Positions 21,376 through 32,837 of a stretch of DNA of 64,000 nt are shown here, in pieces (the first letter of the stretch is position 1; the number at the start of each line of letters is the position of its first letter). The position numbers were made by a program, and so were the translations under genes. The notes below the pieces were generated by a model that worked only from the letters and a program-made list of their open reading frames with translations, did no database searches and was not told the origin of the DNA. Where the stretch lies: assembly GCA_963971575.1 (NCBI GenBank), contig OZ020612.1:31165916-31229915 (forward strand), in the 5' to 3' direction. The stretch comes from Liopterus haemorrhoidalis. Its lineage: Eukaryota > Arthropoda > Insecta > Coleoptera > Dytiscidae.

Positions 21376-23268
21376 GTCTATTTCACGATAAGTTGAAGTG
21401 ACTATCTACTTATTGTCGTAAACACAGTGAGTGGTAATTACAAATAACTCTAATCCCTTGTTTGTACCCATAAACTAGCCAGAGATGTATCAGGTATAAA
21501 TTACATTACACCATGTAATGACACAATTGTAACAAGAAATAAACGTAAGATATCATCAAAATAAACTTTATTTTTATTATAAATACAATTAATTTATAGA
21601 ACTTATAATTAAATTTAAAACATTACAATTAGTATTTAAAACATTTCAATAAAATAAATTTTAAATTAAATAATGTTTAAGATAAAAAAAAATATTACAA
21701 GTCCAAATCATTCTCTGAATCAGTCTCTAAATTAATGATACGTTCTAATAGTACGTTCTATTTGAATATAACTGTCCTCAGTTTTAATAACATGATTTAC
21801 ACAATTTTTCCAACTATCTACAGGGATATTTTCCACTTCTTTTTTATAAGTTCTATCACAGTGCCGTTTAAAGTGGGAGAAACATTATTCCGTTTTATTC
21901 TCGCCTTTAACTGACTCCACATTTGTTCAATAGGATTGAATATACAATAATACGGAGGTAGTCGTAAAACTGTGTGTCCTTTGCATTGAGCAAACATATT
22001 CTTTAGATAAACTATAACTTTTTAATAATTTAATTAAACAATTTTTTTTATATTTTCTTCAAAGTAAATATCATTTTTATATAAAAAGTCTTGGATTTCC
22101 TTCTTACTGTTTGCACTATTCGGTACTTTATTTAGTTGCCGATTATGGTAACTTGCATTGTCCATAACAATAACACTGTTATCCGGTATATTCGGGAGTA
22201 ATTTATTTTCGAACCAGTTTTCGAACATTTCCGCCGTTGTATCGTCATGGTAGTCGAGTCTAGAATCTTTGATATTTTTCGCAGAAAGCAAGAGTGCATT
22301 CGGTTATCCATACAGTTTCAGAACCTGCATGAAGTATCGTAATACGTTTACCTTTATTAGACGGTGCTCTTGTTTGACATTTATTTGACGTATCCACCCA
22401 ACCTTTTGAGTTTGTTTCATGTGTGTCGTACCAAGTTTCATCCAAATAAATTATTGACCTTTTATCTTCTCTGTATTTTTTAATGTTTTTTAAGTAATTT
22501 TGTCTGAAAAGTTTTAATCGCTCTGACTCCATAAGGAACTGCTTTTTATTTAAAGTTTTAAATTGAAACCCTATACTTTTAAGGGCACGCCATAAGGTCA
22601 CATTTGAACAATTAATTTCACACTGGTCTTGGATTAATCTTTTGAGCAATATGTCTAATGTTGGCACATTTTGTTCGGTGTACATTTGGTAAATTTTTTG
22701 CCATGTTACATCTTTCTGGAAACCATCCACACATTTTGATATGCCTGAATCCTTTCGTTTTCTTCTCCTATCAATGGATTTATTTACAATATTCCATACT
22801 GTTGTCATCGCTACTGTCGTTACCTTGCTTGTCTCTTCTAATGCCGCTTGTTTGTTTTTGCGGACCCTTAAATATAAATACACATTGGCCACAATTTCTT
22901 TAGCTTCTACAGGTAAATATATACAAGTTTTTTCCCGATTTTTTTTTTTATTGTATCTTGCACTATATCATCATCTTCTATCATGGTCACATAGTCATCT
23001 GCTTCATTTGCTTGCACAGAAGTTAATTGTTCGTTCCAAGGATGCCACATTTTTCTAACACGTACTGAACGATTTAACACAAATCACAAGTTATCTGATA
23101 GAAAATTCAAAGCGAAGTGAAAAGATATTTAAAACATCTGCAATTTATACCTGATACATCACTGACTAGTTTATGGGTGCAAACAAGGGATTAGTGTTAT
23201 TTGTAATTACCACCCACTGTGTTTAGGACCATAAATAGGTAGTCACTTCATCTTATCGTGAAATAGAC
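21376..23268 (-). mobile_element. Element W, second long-spacing IS630 element
   Basis: 1893 bp, TA duplication at 21374-21375 and 23269-23270. TIRs are about 120-150 bp, beginning GTCTATTTCACGATAAG at both ends, with ~90% identity. The transposase is on the minus strand. It differs from X, Y and Z in sequence but shares the VIVMDNASYH and PPYYC..NPIE catalytic blocks. Confidence 0.92.
21700..22892 (-). pseudogene. W transposase
   Basis: Starts at 22892 (MANVYLYLRVRKNKQ). Helix-turn-helix region, then LWRALKSIGFQFKTLNKKQF, first catalytic Asp in SIIYLDETWYDTHE (~22440), second in VIVMDNASYHN (~22165), and Glu in FNPIEQMWSQLKAR (~21925). A -1 shift near 22300 separates HAGSETVWITE from NALLLSAKN. 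Another shift near 22040 interrupts the stretch before KGHTVLRLPPYYC. Second Asp to Glu is about 78 residues. Family is clear; the copy is inactive. Confidence 0.85.
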
Positions 23269-23270
23269 TA

Positions 23271-23560
23271 TACGTTTAATAATTCTAAAATTATTTTTAT
23301 ATTTTGTACTAAAAATCCTATCAATTTGGGCCATGATATCATTAGGTAATAAGGATGTTAATCTGTTTTTGATATAACTAAGTTTATGAGATAATGTTGA
23401 AATTTTCCACAATGTAATTTTGATTTCTAAGTTTAAAGTGGAATGTTGAAAATACTTGGTAATAGATTCAATTTCACATCTAAACGGGTTTTGACAATCT
23501 TCTAGTAAATATAAACAGTTAATATTATGTAAGATGACATTCTTGTCCTATGGAATCATT
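23271..23560 (-). pseudogene. Penelope N-terminal segment
   Basis: Minus translation has LLEDCQNPFRCEIESITKYF, KISTLSHKLSYIKNRLTSLL and PNDIMAQIDRIFSTKYKNNF, a charged N-terminal region of Penelope proteins. It runs straight into W, and the reading resumes at 21375 after removing W and one TA. No start codon was recognised. Confidence 0.65.
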
Positions 23561-24520
23561 TTTTAAATTTTAAATTTTTATTGTGTTAGTAGACAGTTCG
23601 AGAGTTCACCAGTGGAGTTGGTTGTTGGTTTTGATATACAATTTAGTGTACTGTACTCGCATTATCCTTGTGCGTACCATTGATTTTGGGGGAGTAGTAT
23701 GCTGAGTTGTAACATGGTCCAGCATTCAATGTCTTTTTGGGTATTCTCACTGTGTTTTTTGGTGTTTCTATGGTTTTCAGTTAAGTTGTTACATTTTGTT
23801 GTACAGTGGATAGCGCTGCAATCTCTATGGTTTGTGCGTACCAGATTTTAGGGAGTGTAGAGCTACTGACTGTCATATTAATGTAATGATTTATGCGAAT
23901 TTTCATATATGTTTTGGATTTTTTAATCTTCATTAATGGGACTTGGATTAATAAGGGGGTTTAGCTAAATTTAAATTCATAGCTATTTACATCCATTATT
24001 ATTAATATTTAAAAAAAAAATGTCCTTTTTTCCTCTCTTTTTTGGATTTTCAATTCATATTTGAATGTCAGTTCTACAACTACACCATTCTCTGTGATGA
24101 ATGATGTTTATGATGTTAGAATAACGTAACATTAGTATAGGTAAAGATTATATATTACATTTAAAAGATTGTTACTATAGTTAAATGTTCTTTGTAGCAA
24201 CTGAGGAAGCTAACAATTGGTTAAGCGAAACGTTGTGTTACTGAAATATACGTTTGTCCAAAAAAGCTGAGTGAATATATTTTTTCCTGTTTCTACTATT
24301 ATATCAATTGGACGTTAAACTTTTTCTACTATTATCTAAATTTATGTACATTGTAACTTGCATATATTTGACAAAATGTTTTTAAAATATCATTGGCACA
24401 TTCTAAAAGACGTAAGTCTAATCAGATGAACGAAAATGTAAACAGAGTTATGATAAATCTTGAAATACAAATAAATATAGGCTCATATCTGTTACGTTTT
24501 ATGTACATAAAAATAAACAA
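23561..24520. other. Penelope 5' flank; no gene seen
   Basis: AT-rich non-coding sequence, probably Penelope pseudo-LTR or flank. I see no ORF with a domain. It contains the hammerhead-like motif at 24201-24231. Ends at the Tc1 terminus. Confidence 0.4.
24201..24240 (+). ncRNA. Candidate hammerhead ribozyme core
   Basis: CTGAGGA (CUGANGA box), a stem AGCTAAC-AATT-GGTTAAGC with one bulged A, then GAAAC. Penelope-like elements are known to carry hammerhead motifs in their LTRs. Here the motif is on the strand opposite the Penelope coding strand and I could not define stems I and III or the cleavage site, so it is tentative. Confidence 0.4.
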
Positions 24521-25904
24521 CTAGGGCTTGGATCATTATTACACATGCGTTTGAAGTGAACACTGTCTTTTTCATGTTTTATTGAGTTCAAGTGAATATT
24601 TTTAATTAAATTATGGCTGAAAAACGTGTACTCACTGTGGCAGAAAGGGGTCAAATTGTATTGCTCCATTCAAAAGGACAGTCGCAGGTGAAAATTAAAA
24701 AAAAAAAAAAATGTAGTGTTCAACAAAAGCCGTGCAAATTACCATCAAAAGGTTCCAAGAGACTGATACTTATGAAAACAGACCAAAACCCGGAAGAAGA
24801 CGTGTAACCACTTCCAGAGATGATCAGTTTATAAAGAGAAGTGCTCTTCGTAAACGCTCAATATCGTCAAAAGAACTAGCTGGTGATCTGTGGGAACATA
24901 GAGAAGTTAAGGTTTCTTCTAGAACAATTAGAAGACGTCTAGTGGAATCTAATTTGCATGGAAGAAGAGCTCGCTGAAAACAACTGTTGACCAAGCGACC
25001 CAAAAAATTTCGCCTCGAGTGGGCCAAAAAACATTTAAATTGGACACCTGATGAATGAGCGAAAATCAGTCGATCTGATGAGTCTGATATAGGAGTAAGC
25101 ATTGTAATGGTTTAATGTACTTACGAATTTAACAGAAAAATAAATTTCTGAACAATTATTGCACTAACAATATAAAATTTAATTTACTATAAATTTACGA
25201 AATTAAGGTTTGTTTTTTTCTTTGTGGATCAGCTTTTTGGATAACCTGGAGCCAGCTTTGTAAGACGTAGTCCAGGTCAAGCTTTTCATCCTGAAAGCAT
25301 CATCCCTACGGTCAAATTTGGTGGCGGTAACATCATGATCCCACTGCCGGACATGCACCCCCACTTGTCCGCCAGTGGCTTATACGAAATCTTTTTGTGC
25401 GAGGGACGCATTATTCTGCTCGTTGTATTACCATGCTTAATGAAGTTTTGGAGTCATTATTTGATGAAGACAATCCAGAATATGTTTTCAACAAAATAAT
25501 GCCCTCTGTCACAAAGCCAAAGCAACAAATGAATGGTTTACCAAAAACAATGTGCCACGTTTTGCATGGCCACCCAGTCACCAGATTATTCGCAAATTGA
25601 AATTTCATGGTCGATTCTGATAAACAAGGTGTCTCTTTACAAATGCAAATCAAAAGAAGGATTGAAGAAAATTACTGTGGACGAATTGTTCAATTTACAA
25701 TCCGATGTACGTAAAAAACTTTTAGACAGTATGCCTAAAAGGGTACATGCGGTAATTAAAGCATCAGGAGGTACCACAAAATATTAATAATTTTGATTAA
25801 AGTTGTCATTAAAACCTGTATGTATTATTTTATTTACCATTTTTCCGGGAATAATCCTAAAATTCAATAAAACTTAGGGTGCTCCATACATTTATCCAAG
25901 GCTG
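24521..25904 (+). mobile_element. Tc1-type transposon
   Basis: Right end reads TTTATCCAAGGCTG followed by TA; left end near 24521 reads TAGGGCTTGGATCATTATT, an imperfect inverse of the right end. A single transposase gene fills it. The right TA is directly next to the Gypsy TSD TATA, so the later Gypsy landed at the Tc1 border. Confidence 0.75.
24613..25786 (+). pseudogene. Tc1 transposase with an intron
   Basis: Starts at 24613 (MAEKRVLTVAERGQIVLLHS), bipartite helix-turn-helix, then SSRTIRRRLVESNLHGRRAR. The first catalytic Asp is in SRSDESDIG (~25078). An intron 25095-25232 (GTAAGC..GATCAG, pyrimidine-rich end) can be removed to give SDESDIG-LFG, the same spacing as Tc1 SDESKFNLFG. Then PGQAFHPESIIPTVKFGGGN (Tc1 typical), a degenerate second Asp region (QNNALCHKAK, Asp to Asn) and SPDYSQIEISW with the Glu. 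An A14 run at 24694 shifts the frame, with a stop at 24976. Ends SGGTTKY. Confidence 0.85.
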
Positions 25905-25914
25905 TATATATATA

Positions 25915-26217
25915 AGTTATATAACACAGCACTTGCACTCGTACCATTTATTTATTGATTTAACATATCTAACGTTGAAACATAACACGACATTTTCATT
26001 CGTACACGAAATACAAGATCAGCACTTTTAGTTAATAAATGTAATAATTATGTTTTTTATACTAGATTAGTTTGAACATTCAAATAGTTAACATTTTCAG
26101 CCTTAAATCATCCAGTGTGATATCATGTTAGAATTAGTGTAACTGTAATGTAATAAAAAGTTAAATTAATAAATTTTACTTTTTAAAAAGTCCAAAGAAT
26201 AACATTGAACTTTAACT
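25915..26217 (+). repeat. Gypsy1 5' LTR
   Basis: About 303 bp, matching 34512-34861 over most of its length (shared ACTCGTACCATTTATTTA, TTCGTACACGAAATACAAGA and AACATTGAACTTTAA). Confidence 0.88.
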
Positions 26218-26252
26218 GGCGCAGTCGTGGTAGAATAGAACTGGCGCAGTCG
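26217..26252 (+). other. Gypsy1 primer-binding site, duplicated
   Basis: TGGCGCAGTCG at 26217-26227 abuts the LTR, the tRNA-Ser-type primer site of gypsy/17.6 elements. A second TGGCGCAGTCG lies at 26242-26252 with a near copy of the GTGGTAGAATAGAAC spacer context, a small local duplication. Confidence 0.8.
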
Positions 26253-26480
26253 TAGGTTAAAGTACATAACAAGTTCGTTTTACGATTTGTTGGCAACAGA
26301 ACTTACAAAAACTGTACTCAAACGATGCAAAAGGATAGTTTTCAACAAAAGTGAAGTGATTATCAACGAGTGCGAACAACTCCGAGAGACCTCCACGTTC
26401 AGCAGACACCTAGACAGATCGACCTTTGAGACACAGAACATATATGGACATCAGGACCACCATTTTCTTGCTGTGAGTAC

Positions 26481-27120
26481 ATGTCGTTCAGAGATATACA
26501 ATTGCATTTTAACACAGATTCTGACACTGAGACAGTTTTTGATTCAGGCTCACTAAACCAAACCTTCCTAAGTTCCCTAACTAATCAAGTTACAAATATG
26601 GTTAACACACAAACCCCAATTCAACCCGCTACTTTTGAAACACCAACCGTAATGGCACCACAACATAATATCCCGATTTTAAGGTCAGTATTCATAAAAA
26701 TGATCCCCGAATTTAACGGTGAAGCTGAACTATTAGCTATATTTATAGAAATATATCAAAAACTAGTAATTAGGTTTTATAATACCGTTGACTTAGATGA
26801 ATTTCAAAATTAATTCTTAATGTCGAGTACTAGAAAGGGAGAGGTAGCCATTAATCTCTCAAATAACATAATTAATGATTGGTATGATTTAAAAACTTGT
26901 TTATTAAATGCATAATTCGACAAAAGAGACAGTTTCACTCTTTGTGTAGAGTTAATAAATCTTAAGCAACAATTTAATGAGACAGCCTTTGATTATAATA
27001 AAAAAATTCAGAAGATACAAAACTTACAGAGAGCTTATATTAATACACATTGTTCGTCCCCAGAAAAAAGTCCTCGAGTTCTAAGTGGTTATTTCCAAAA
27101 TTACGCAACATGTATTTTAT
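26481..27120 (+). pseudogene. Gypsy1 gag, N-terminal part
   Basis: Capsid-like gag of the 17.6 group: open 26481-26813 ends with KMIPEFNGEAELLAIFIEI. After a stop the homology continues (IINDWYDLKTCLLNA, FDKRDSFTLCVELINLKQ, AFDYNKKIQKIQNLQRAYIN) to the LINE insertion at 27121. Resumes at 28571. Several in-frame stops. Confidence 0.75.
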
Positions 27121-28571
27121 GACTTCCCAGATTTTATAGAAAATAGCCTAGTTATTCAATTTGCGGACGATACTTTGTGCTTGCAAAATTATATGTCTCT
27201 TAATAAAGTAATTTCTACTACAAATAATAGTGTAACTTCAATGAATGCTTGGTTTTCACTTAACAAATTAATTTTAAATACAGCTAACACAAAAATAATG
27301 ACTTTTAATACAAATGATTTTGAAAATAACACAATAATTAATAATCTTGTGCAATCGCTAGATTATGTTGAACATACAAAGTTTCTAGGTATTATTATTT
27401 ATAGAAATCTAAAGTGAAAAATTCATATTGACCAAATTAGCTCCAAAATTACAAAGGGGTGTTTTTACCTAAGAAAAATTAAAAATATCGTATACATACA
27501 CTCAGTTCTTTCCTATGGCATAATTTGTTGGGGCAACTCTGCAGCTGCATTACATATTTGCAAACTTCAAAAATTTACAGTTCGCATCATAAGTGGCAAT
27601 CCCCGAAGAGCATCTTGTGAGAAAATCTTTCAAGACTTGAAACTACTCCCGCTGCCATGTATTTATATTTATGAAACATTAGTAAAAACAAAACGCAATT
27701 TAACCAATTAGGATACCATCACTCATATGACACTCGGCATGCTAGTAAATATTTGATAGTTCCGCGACACCAATTGACATTGTATGAAAATAGTCTTGAA
27801 TACATGGCAATAAAATTATATAATAAACTACCTCAAAGTTTACAAGAAATATCAACTTTTAACCGCTTTAAATTCGAACTAAAAAAATATTTATTGTTAA
27901 AATGCTTTTACACGATTAGTGAATTTAAAAGTTAAATCTTCTATCTAATGTTCCCAAGCTTCTATCTACATTATAAAAATCACGCTCTTATATCGATTTG
28001 TGTATTTTTCAATTATTGTATTGTATTATCTTAAAATTCAGATATTTGTAACAAGTTAACAAGGACCGGCGCGAGGCATGTGCAGCATGTGCGGTGGCAC
28101 ATGGCCCCGCGGTCAACAGCAGGCCCCGCGGTTCAACAACAAGCCCCGCGCATGTTCTTCACTTGGAGGACTTTTTTTTCCTCTTTACTCGGATCTGGGA
28201 GGTGAGGACCTTTTTTTGCTCTTAACTTGGATCTGGGAGGTGAGCACCTTTTTTTGCTCTTCTCGCACATGGCCCCGCAAATCCTAGTGCCGGACCTGAA
28301 GTTAACATTGATTAATTTAATTTTCTTTAGTGTTTTTTTACATAATCATATAGATACCATTTACCTCAATTTATTTTACTGTATTAAACTTTTTATTTTA
28401 TTATTTTATTCTAGTGACAATTTATTAATTCATGTTTTCTTATATTGATTTGATGACTGTAATAATAATTAATAAGTATTTTAGACCTGCATTTTAAGTT
28501 ACATGACATCTCATATATCATTGTAATGATCAACTGAGCTAAATAAATTATTGTTATTACTATTATTATTA
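27121..28571 (+). mobile_element. 5'-truncated LINE (Jockey/CR1-like) in Gypsy1 gag
   Basis: Begins inside the RT with DFPDFIENSLVIQFADDT; the second catalytic Asp pair is in FADD (~27165). Continues through the RT thumb (HTKFLGIIIYRNLK, SVLSYGIICWGNS) and the open 27753-27935 (YNKLPQSLQEIS..F). Ends with a TTATTA-type tail near 28571. Flanks show a short imperfect ATTTTA/ATTTATTA duplication. RT fingers and endonuclease are absent, a normal outcome of 5' truncation. Its 3' UTR holds a MITE. Confidence 0.8.
28061..28298. mobile_element. hAT-type MITE in LINE 3' UTR
   Basis: TSD AAGTTAAC (28053-28060, 28299-28306). Ends AAGGACCGGC and GCCGGACCTG are inverted. Interior has duplicated GATCTGGGAGGTGAG blocks and a GC-rich left end. 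Related to the MITE at 37557-37741. The open stretch across it is not a gene. Confidence 0.82.
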
Positions 28572-29130
28572 TTTATTAAGAGGTTTATGAGAACCTATCG
28601 GTTGGCTCATGCGCACTAAAAATCCCTCAGACCTGGGTATGGCACTTAACATGTTTACCAATGATTTTCAACTCAATGAATCAGGTACTTATTTCACTAA
28701 AAATCAAAAATTTGAACCTATGTTTAACAAAAATAACCCCAGACAAAACACGTTTAACAATCCAAGTCATTCCAAAATCATTCACAAAACAAAATCAAAG
28801 ACAATTCACACCACAAAATCAAAGATCATTAAATAACACGCCAAGACCTTTCAATAACACCCCACGTCAAAATCAAAATATTTACACATCTACCCCAATG
28901 AAGTATAAATGCGAGTAGAAATAATCGCAATACTTCCAGAACACCTACTATAAATCAAAAATTTCCACCTCGACAGTCAAATTTTCAAAATAGAGATATA
29001 TCCAATATAATCCAAATTTTATCTCCGAAGATCTGTTTAATATTGAACAGAATTCCTAAAATTCAGATAATAATTTTTTAGAGGAACTAGCCTCAGAAAT
29101 GAATTTGAATTAATGAACCTTACAAATGAT
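28571..29130 (+). pseudogene. Gypsy1 gag, C-terminal part
   Basis: Gag resumes after the LINE with NPSDLGMALNMFTNDFQLNE, then an Asn/Gln/Pro-rich tail (QNTFNNPSHSK, KNQKFEPMFNKNNPRQN). This resembles the C-terminal low-complexity region of 17.6-type gag. Several stops after 28920. Confidence 0.65.
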
Positions 29131-29139
29131 CAAAGCAAT

Positions 29140-30180
29140 TTATCTTCCTGATATATTATTATTCTTCCTGATAGTAAATTAAAAGATCTTATAGATACAG
29201 GTAGCACTAAATCGTGATTGCTACAAAATATTTAAAAAATAATATAATTAACGACCCTTTTCAAATATTTACCACACACGGTAAATCTACCGAAAAATTT
29301 AGTACGAAAATTTCTTGTTCAAAAGTATTTAAAATTCGATGCTCGTGGTTCCTCACGCTCGCCTGCTGCTCGCGCTCAGATGTTCCACTGGAATCGAATT
29401 TTCTCATTACAACCTAGTTACAGAATATACTATTACGCGGTATCCTAAATGTTTCTTGCCTTATCTATTTAGATGACATAATAATTTTTAGTACAAGCCT
29501 CCAAGAGCACATTGCACGCTTACGCGAAGTTTTCGAAAGATTGAAAAAAGCTAATTTTAAAATACAGCTAGAGAAATCAGAGTTTCTATGTGAAGAAGTA
29601 ACGTTTCTAGGACATGTAGTTACTCCTGATGGTGTTAAGCCAAATCCAGACAAAATTCAAGCCATTCAAAAATTTCCCATACCGAAAACTCTAACGCTAT
29701 TACCGCAAGATTATTAAAGACTTTGCTTTACTGACCAACCTATGACGAAATGTTTAAAGAAAAATAGTGACGTAAAGTTTAAAGACGCTGACTATATAAA
29801 ATGTTTTGAGTTGTGCAAAAATTTATTAATTATACTAGCGTCGGCAAATCAGTGCAGTTACGTTACAATACGAAACAAACGAATGTATCGTTTGGAACAA
29901 TGCAATTGTTTGTTAAGTCGTGTGACGTAACTGCACTGATTCGCCGACGCTAGTATAATGATCCGATACTACAATTTCAAAATTTTTCTAAAATTTTTAA
30001 CCTCACGAAGACGGATCAAATTAAGCGATAGGCGCTGTCTTGTCTCAAGATAAGTAGAACTTTAAATGATTCAGAATTAAATTACAGCACAATAGAAAAA
30101 TAACTATTGGCAATTGTTTGGGCTACGAAATATTTTCGACCCTATCTTTTTGGAAGAAAATCATCATATCTGAAGTAAAT
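29140..30180 (+). pseudogene. Gypsy1 protease, RT and RNase H remnants
   Basis: Protease: LKDLIDTGSTKS (~29190) with the active-site DTG. About 90 bp of GC-richer foreign-looking sequence follows (29335-29420) where RT fingers should be. RT palm [20 protein letters not shown] (~29470) and [20 protein letters not shown]. RNase H region NDPILQF.. (~29958), AIGAVLSQ and LLAIVWATKYFRPYLFG (~30105). A 123-bp MITE interrupts it at 29833-29955. Frames are broken throughout. Confidence 0.8.
29833..29955. mobile_element. 123-bp palindromic MITE, TA target
   Basis: TIRs of about 31 bp start TACTAGCGTCGGCAAATCAG and end with its near-inverse. TA duplicated at 29831-29832 and 29956-29957. Removal restores the RNase H reading LLINDPILQ. 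It can fold end to end. Confidence 0.9.
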
Positions 30181-30399
30181 TTCGAACCAGCAGTTCCTAA
30201 CGTCATTAAATTATTCAAAGACAAACAAAGAATATTAGTACTATTTTCAAAAAACAATTTTGAAAAAGAGATAAGTAAATTTTTGATATAAATGTTGTTC
30301 CCAACATTTTCTTAAAAAATATCAAAAAAAGTCAAATACCACTTATATTTTGACGACCATCTTTATGAAAAACTTAGCACAATCCTCAAAAAATACCTT

Positions 30400-31110
30400 A
30401 AAAACTCAGAAATCAATTTTATAAAATGTACAAAGAAATTAAATGATGTTCAAGATGTTGACGAAATTTTACAAGTTATAAGAAATCAACACGAAGATAA
30501 AACAAACCATAGAGGCTTGGACGAAACTTAATATATACTATTGTCCGAATCAAAGACGATCAATTCAAAATTTCATCAATCAATGTAAAATTTGTTAAAT
30601 TATTAAGTACGACAGGAGACCCCTAAATTTAAAATTTAATATCACCCCCACAACTGTAAAACTCTTTCAAATAATTCTTTCATGTAGAGACAATCACATT
30701 TGAAAATGCTAAATTTTTAACTATAGTGGATTTTTTTTTTTCAGAGTATGCTCAAACCTATAAATTGAACTCGCGCAAGGAATAGATATTGTTAACAATT
30801 TAACCAAATATTTCACTCATCATTGTATACTCAAATATCACCATTGTATATCAAATAATTTCTGACAGTAGATTAGAATTTATAATACTGTTCTTACAGA
30901 ATTATTAGAATTACACAAGGTCAAATTACATTTTACTATTTCATAACATCCAGAATCTAATTCAATTATAGAAGGTTTCCAGTCCACATCAGTAGAACAT
31001 TTAAGACTTTTAAATAATCAAGAATTATACAACAAAGATCCAATTGAAACAAAAGTATCTTACGCAATAATACAATAATACTATTCATTCAACCACTTAA
31101 TTAAAAACAT
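30400..31110 (+). pseudogene. Gypsy1 integrase remnants
   Basis: Fragments in several frames: YYCPNQRRSIQNFINQCKIC (zinc-binding Cys pair, ~30540-30590), YNTVLTELLELHKVKLHFTI, HPESNSIIEGFQST (likely catalytic Glu region, ~30960), HLRLLNNQELY. Order fits a retroviral-type integrase. Many stops. Confidence 0.7.
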
Positions 31111-31379
31111 ACGATATTATAACAGGTCATATAGATGCCGAAACCCCATTTAACTTAGATATAGAAAAACAATTAGTAAATAATTACATCATTAATCATA
31201 GAGAAATTTAGTACAAAAATTTCATGTTCAAAATTATTTAAGATTAAAAATGCACTTGAAATTTTATTTATTTTATTTTCATAATTATTTCGATTGTTTA
31301 ATAGGTCTTGATAATTTAAGATACTTTAAATACTACAATTGATTTTATATAAAAAATTAAATAAACGCATTCAAGCAAC

Positions 31380-31905
31380 TAAAATAAAAACAATTAGAAA
31401 AGTCAATGAAAATAAAGAAGAGCTCCTTAAAATTCCCGACAAAGTTAATGTAAAAAACCGTCAATAACAAAGTAAGACAAAAAATAAATACAAACCTGAA
31501 TCCATCAAAAGTATTGATACAAAATTAAAACTGCCAAAATAAAGCCCACACATTTCAATATTCACGAAAAAATTCATTTGACAAAGACCCAGAAAAATCA
31601 TTATTCACAAAATTGAAAACATTCCAGGTTCCTTGCATTAGGAATTGGAGCAGAAATAAAAAATATAACTCAAAATTTAGGAATTTTACCAATAAATCTT
31701 GGTCCCGCAAAATTGCAAAAAAACCAGAACACAACATTAGTTCACTATTACAACCTAAATTTAATCTACCAACAAATTTATAGACTTAATAATCAATATA
31801 ATGATTTTAAAACAAAAATATTCAATACTAGTTACTACGTTAAAGGAAATTATGATAACATGATAAAATATGTACAGTTATCACTAAACGAAAAAATAAC
31901 ACATG
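31380..31905 (+). pseudogene. Gypsy1 envelope-like remnant
   Basis: The open stretch from 31713 encodes TTLVHYYNLNLIYQQIYRLN and continues with charged, Asn-rich sequence to about 31905. The VHYYNL motif after a LG(I)LPINLGPAKL segment resembles insect errantivirus Env. The region is truncated by the inverted-repeat insertion. Only a broken N-terminal portion remains. Assignment is by position and motif. Confidence 0.5.
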
Positions 31906-32837
31906 GGTCATTCCATATCAAGTGGTCTGGTGGTCCCTGCTCGACCATCACGGATTTCGATGAAATTTTGTATGGACATTCACACATGTCCCCAACGAAC
32001 ATTGGTAAAGTTTTACGTTCATCCATGCAATACTTGCTGAGATTTAGTAATTTCTTTGACCCCATACCGCAGCCTTCTATGGAATCACTCCGAGATTTCG
32101 GCAACTTTGAGACACAGTATCTCTGGCAATATTTTGTTGAGAGAAACAAAACTTTGCCATCTTATACAACCTTTTGCGCTCTATTAAACAAAATAATAAA
32201 CAAATCTTCATGAGCGATTTCCGTGAAGAAAATTAGGATCAAATTGGCCTAAAAATTCGAAAACTCGAAAAAATTTTAAAGTTTGGCTTTTTATACCTCT
32301 GAAAGTAAAGGTACGATAAACGTGAAATTTTGTACATAATAACTTATCAATACAAGGTTCACGAATATAAAATTTCACACTCCTAATATTTTTCATTAGC
32401 TCAGGAATTGAGTGTAAATTTGATGATTTTTGTGAAAATGCTAAAAACAGGGTATATTCAGCCCACTTTTACAAAAATATACCTTCTGGAAACTGTCTTA
32501 AATTATTTTCATTCAAAAGAGCATGTTTTAAACCCCCTAAAAAAGTAGGATTGGTTTTTCATCCCTGGTATATAAGGCCTTAGAAATAGGGACAAAGTTG
32601 AGGACATTGCTATCGAAACGTCATATACTTCAATATGCATTTTTTTACATTGTGTCACTTTCCTTTCATTCCTACTGAAGTTTAAAGTGTACAATTAATT
32701 TTTGTACGCTATGTGAATCTGTTAGTCTGCTAGCGGTGGTTCTACACTGATGACATTTTTTAAATATTCTGTTAGTGCTGTCACGCGTCAACATGTTTTG
32801 GGTATAGAATTATGTACTGTTAGCAGCGGCGGTCGGT

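Larger units (their letters stand above)
17660..24300 (-). mobile_element. Penelope-like retroelement, interrupted
   Basis: Minus-strand order: N-terminal region (23545-23271), W insertion, more N-terminal region (21375-21160), Helitron-like insertion, RT (about 19455-18070) and GIY-YIG endonuclease (18044-17670). Penelope elements prime cDNA at a nick made by the GIY-YIG domain. The 3' end abuts Copia2 gag. The 5' limit is uncertain; about 900 bp upstream of the coding part (23560-24520) shows no gene but holds a hammerhead-like motif. Confidence 0.85.

Noticed and set aside
22658..23058. Plus-strand ORFs with hydrophobic runs
   Set aside because: Shadows of the W transposase and its TIR on the opposite strand.
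31850..32149. 99-codon ORF shared with 34424-34714
   Set aside because: They are the two inverted arms of the foldback element; no domain.
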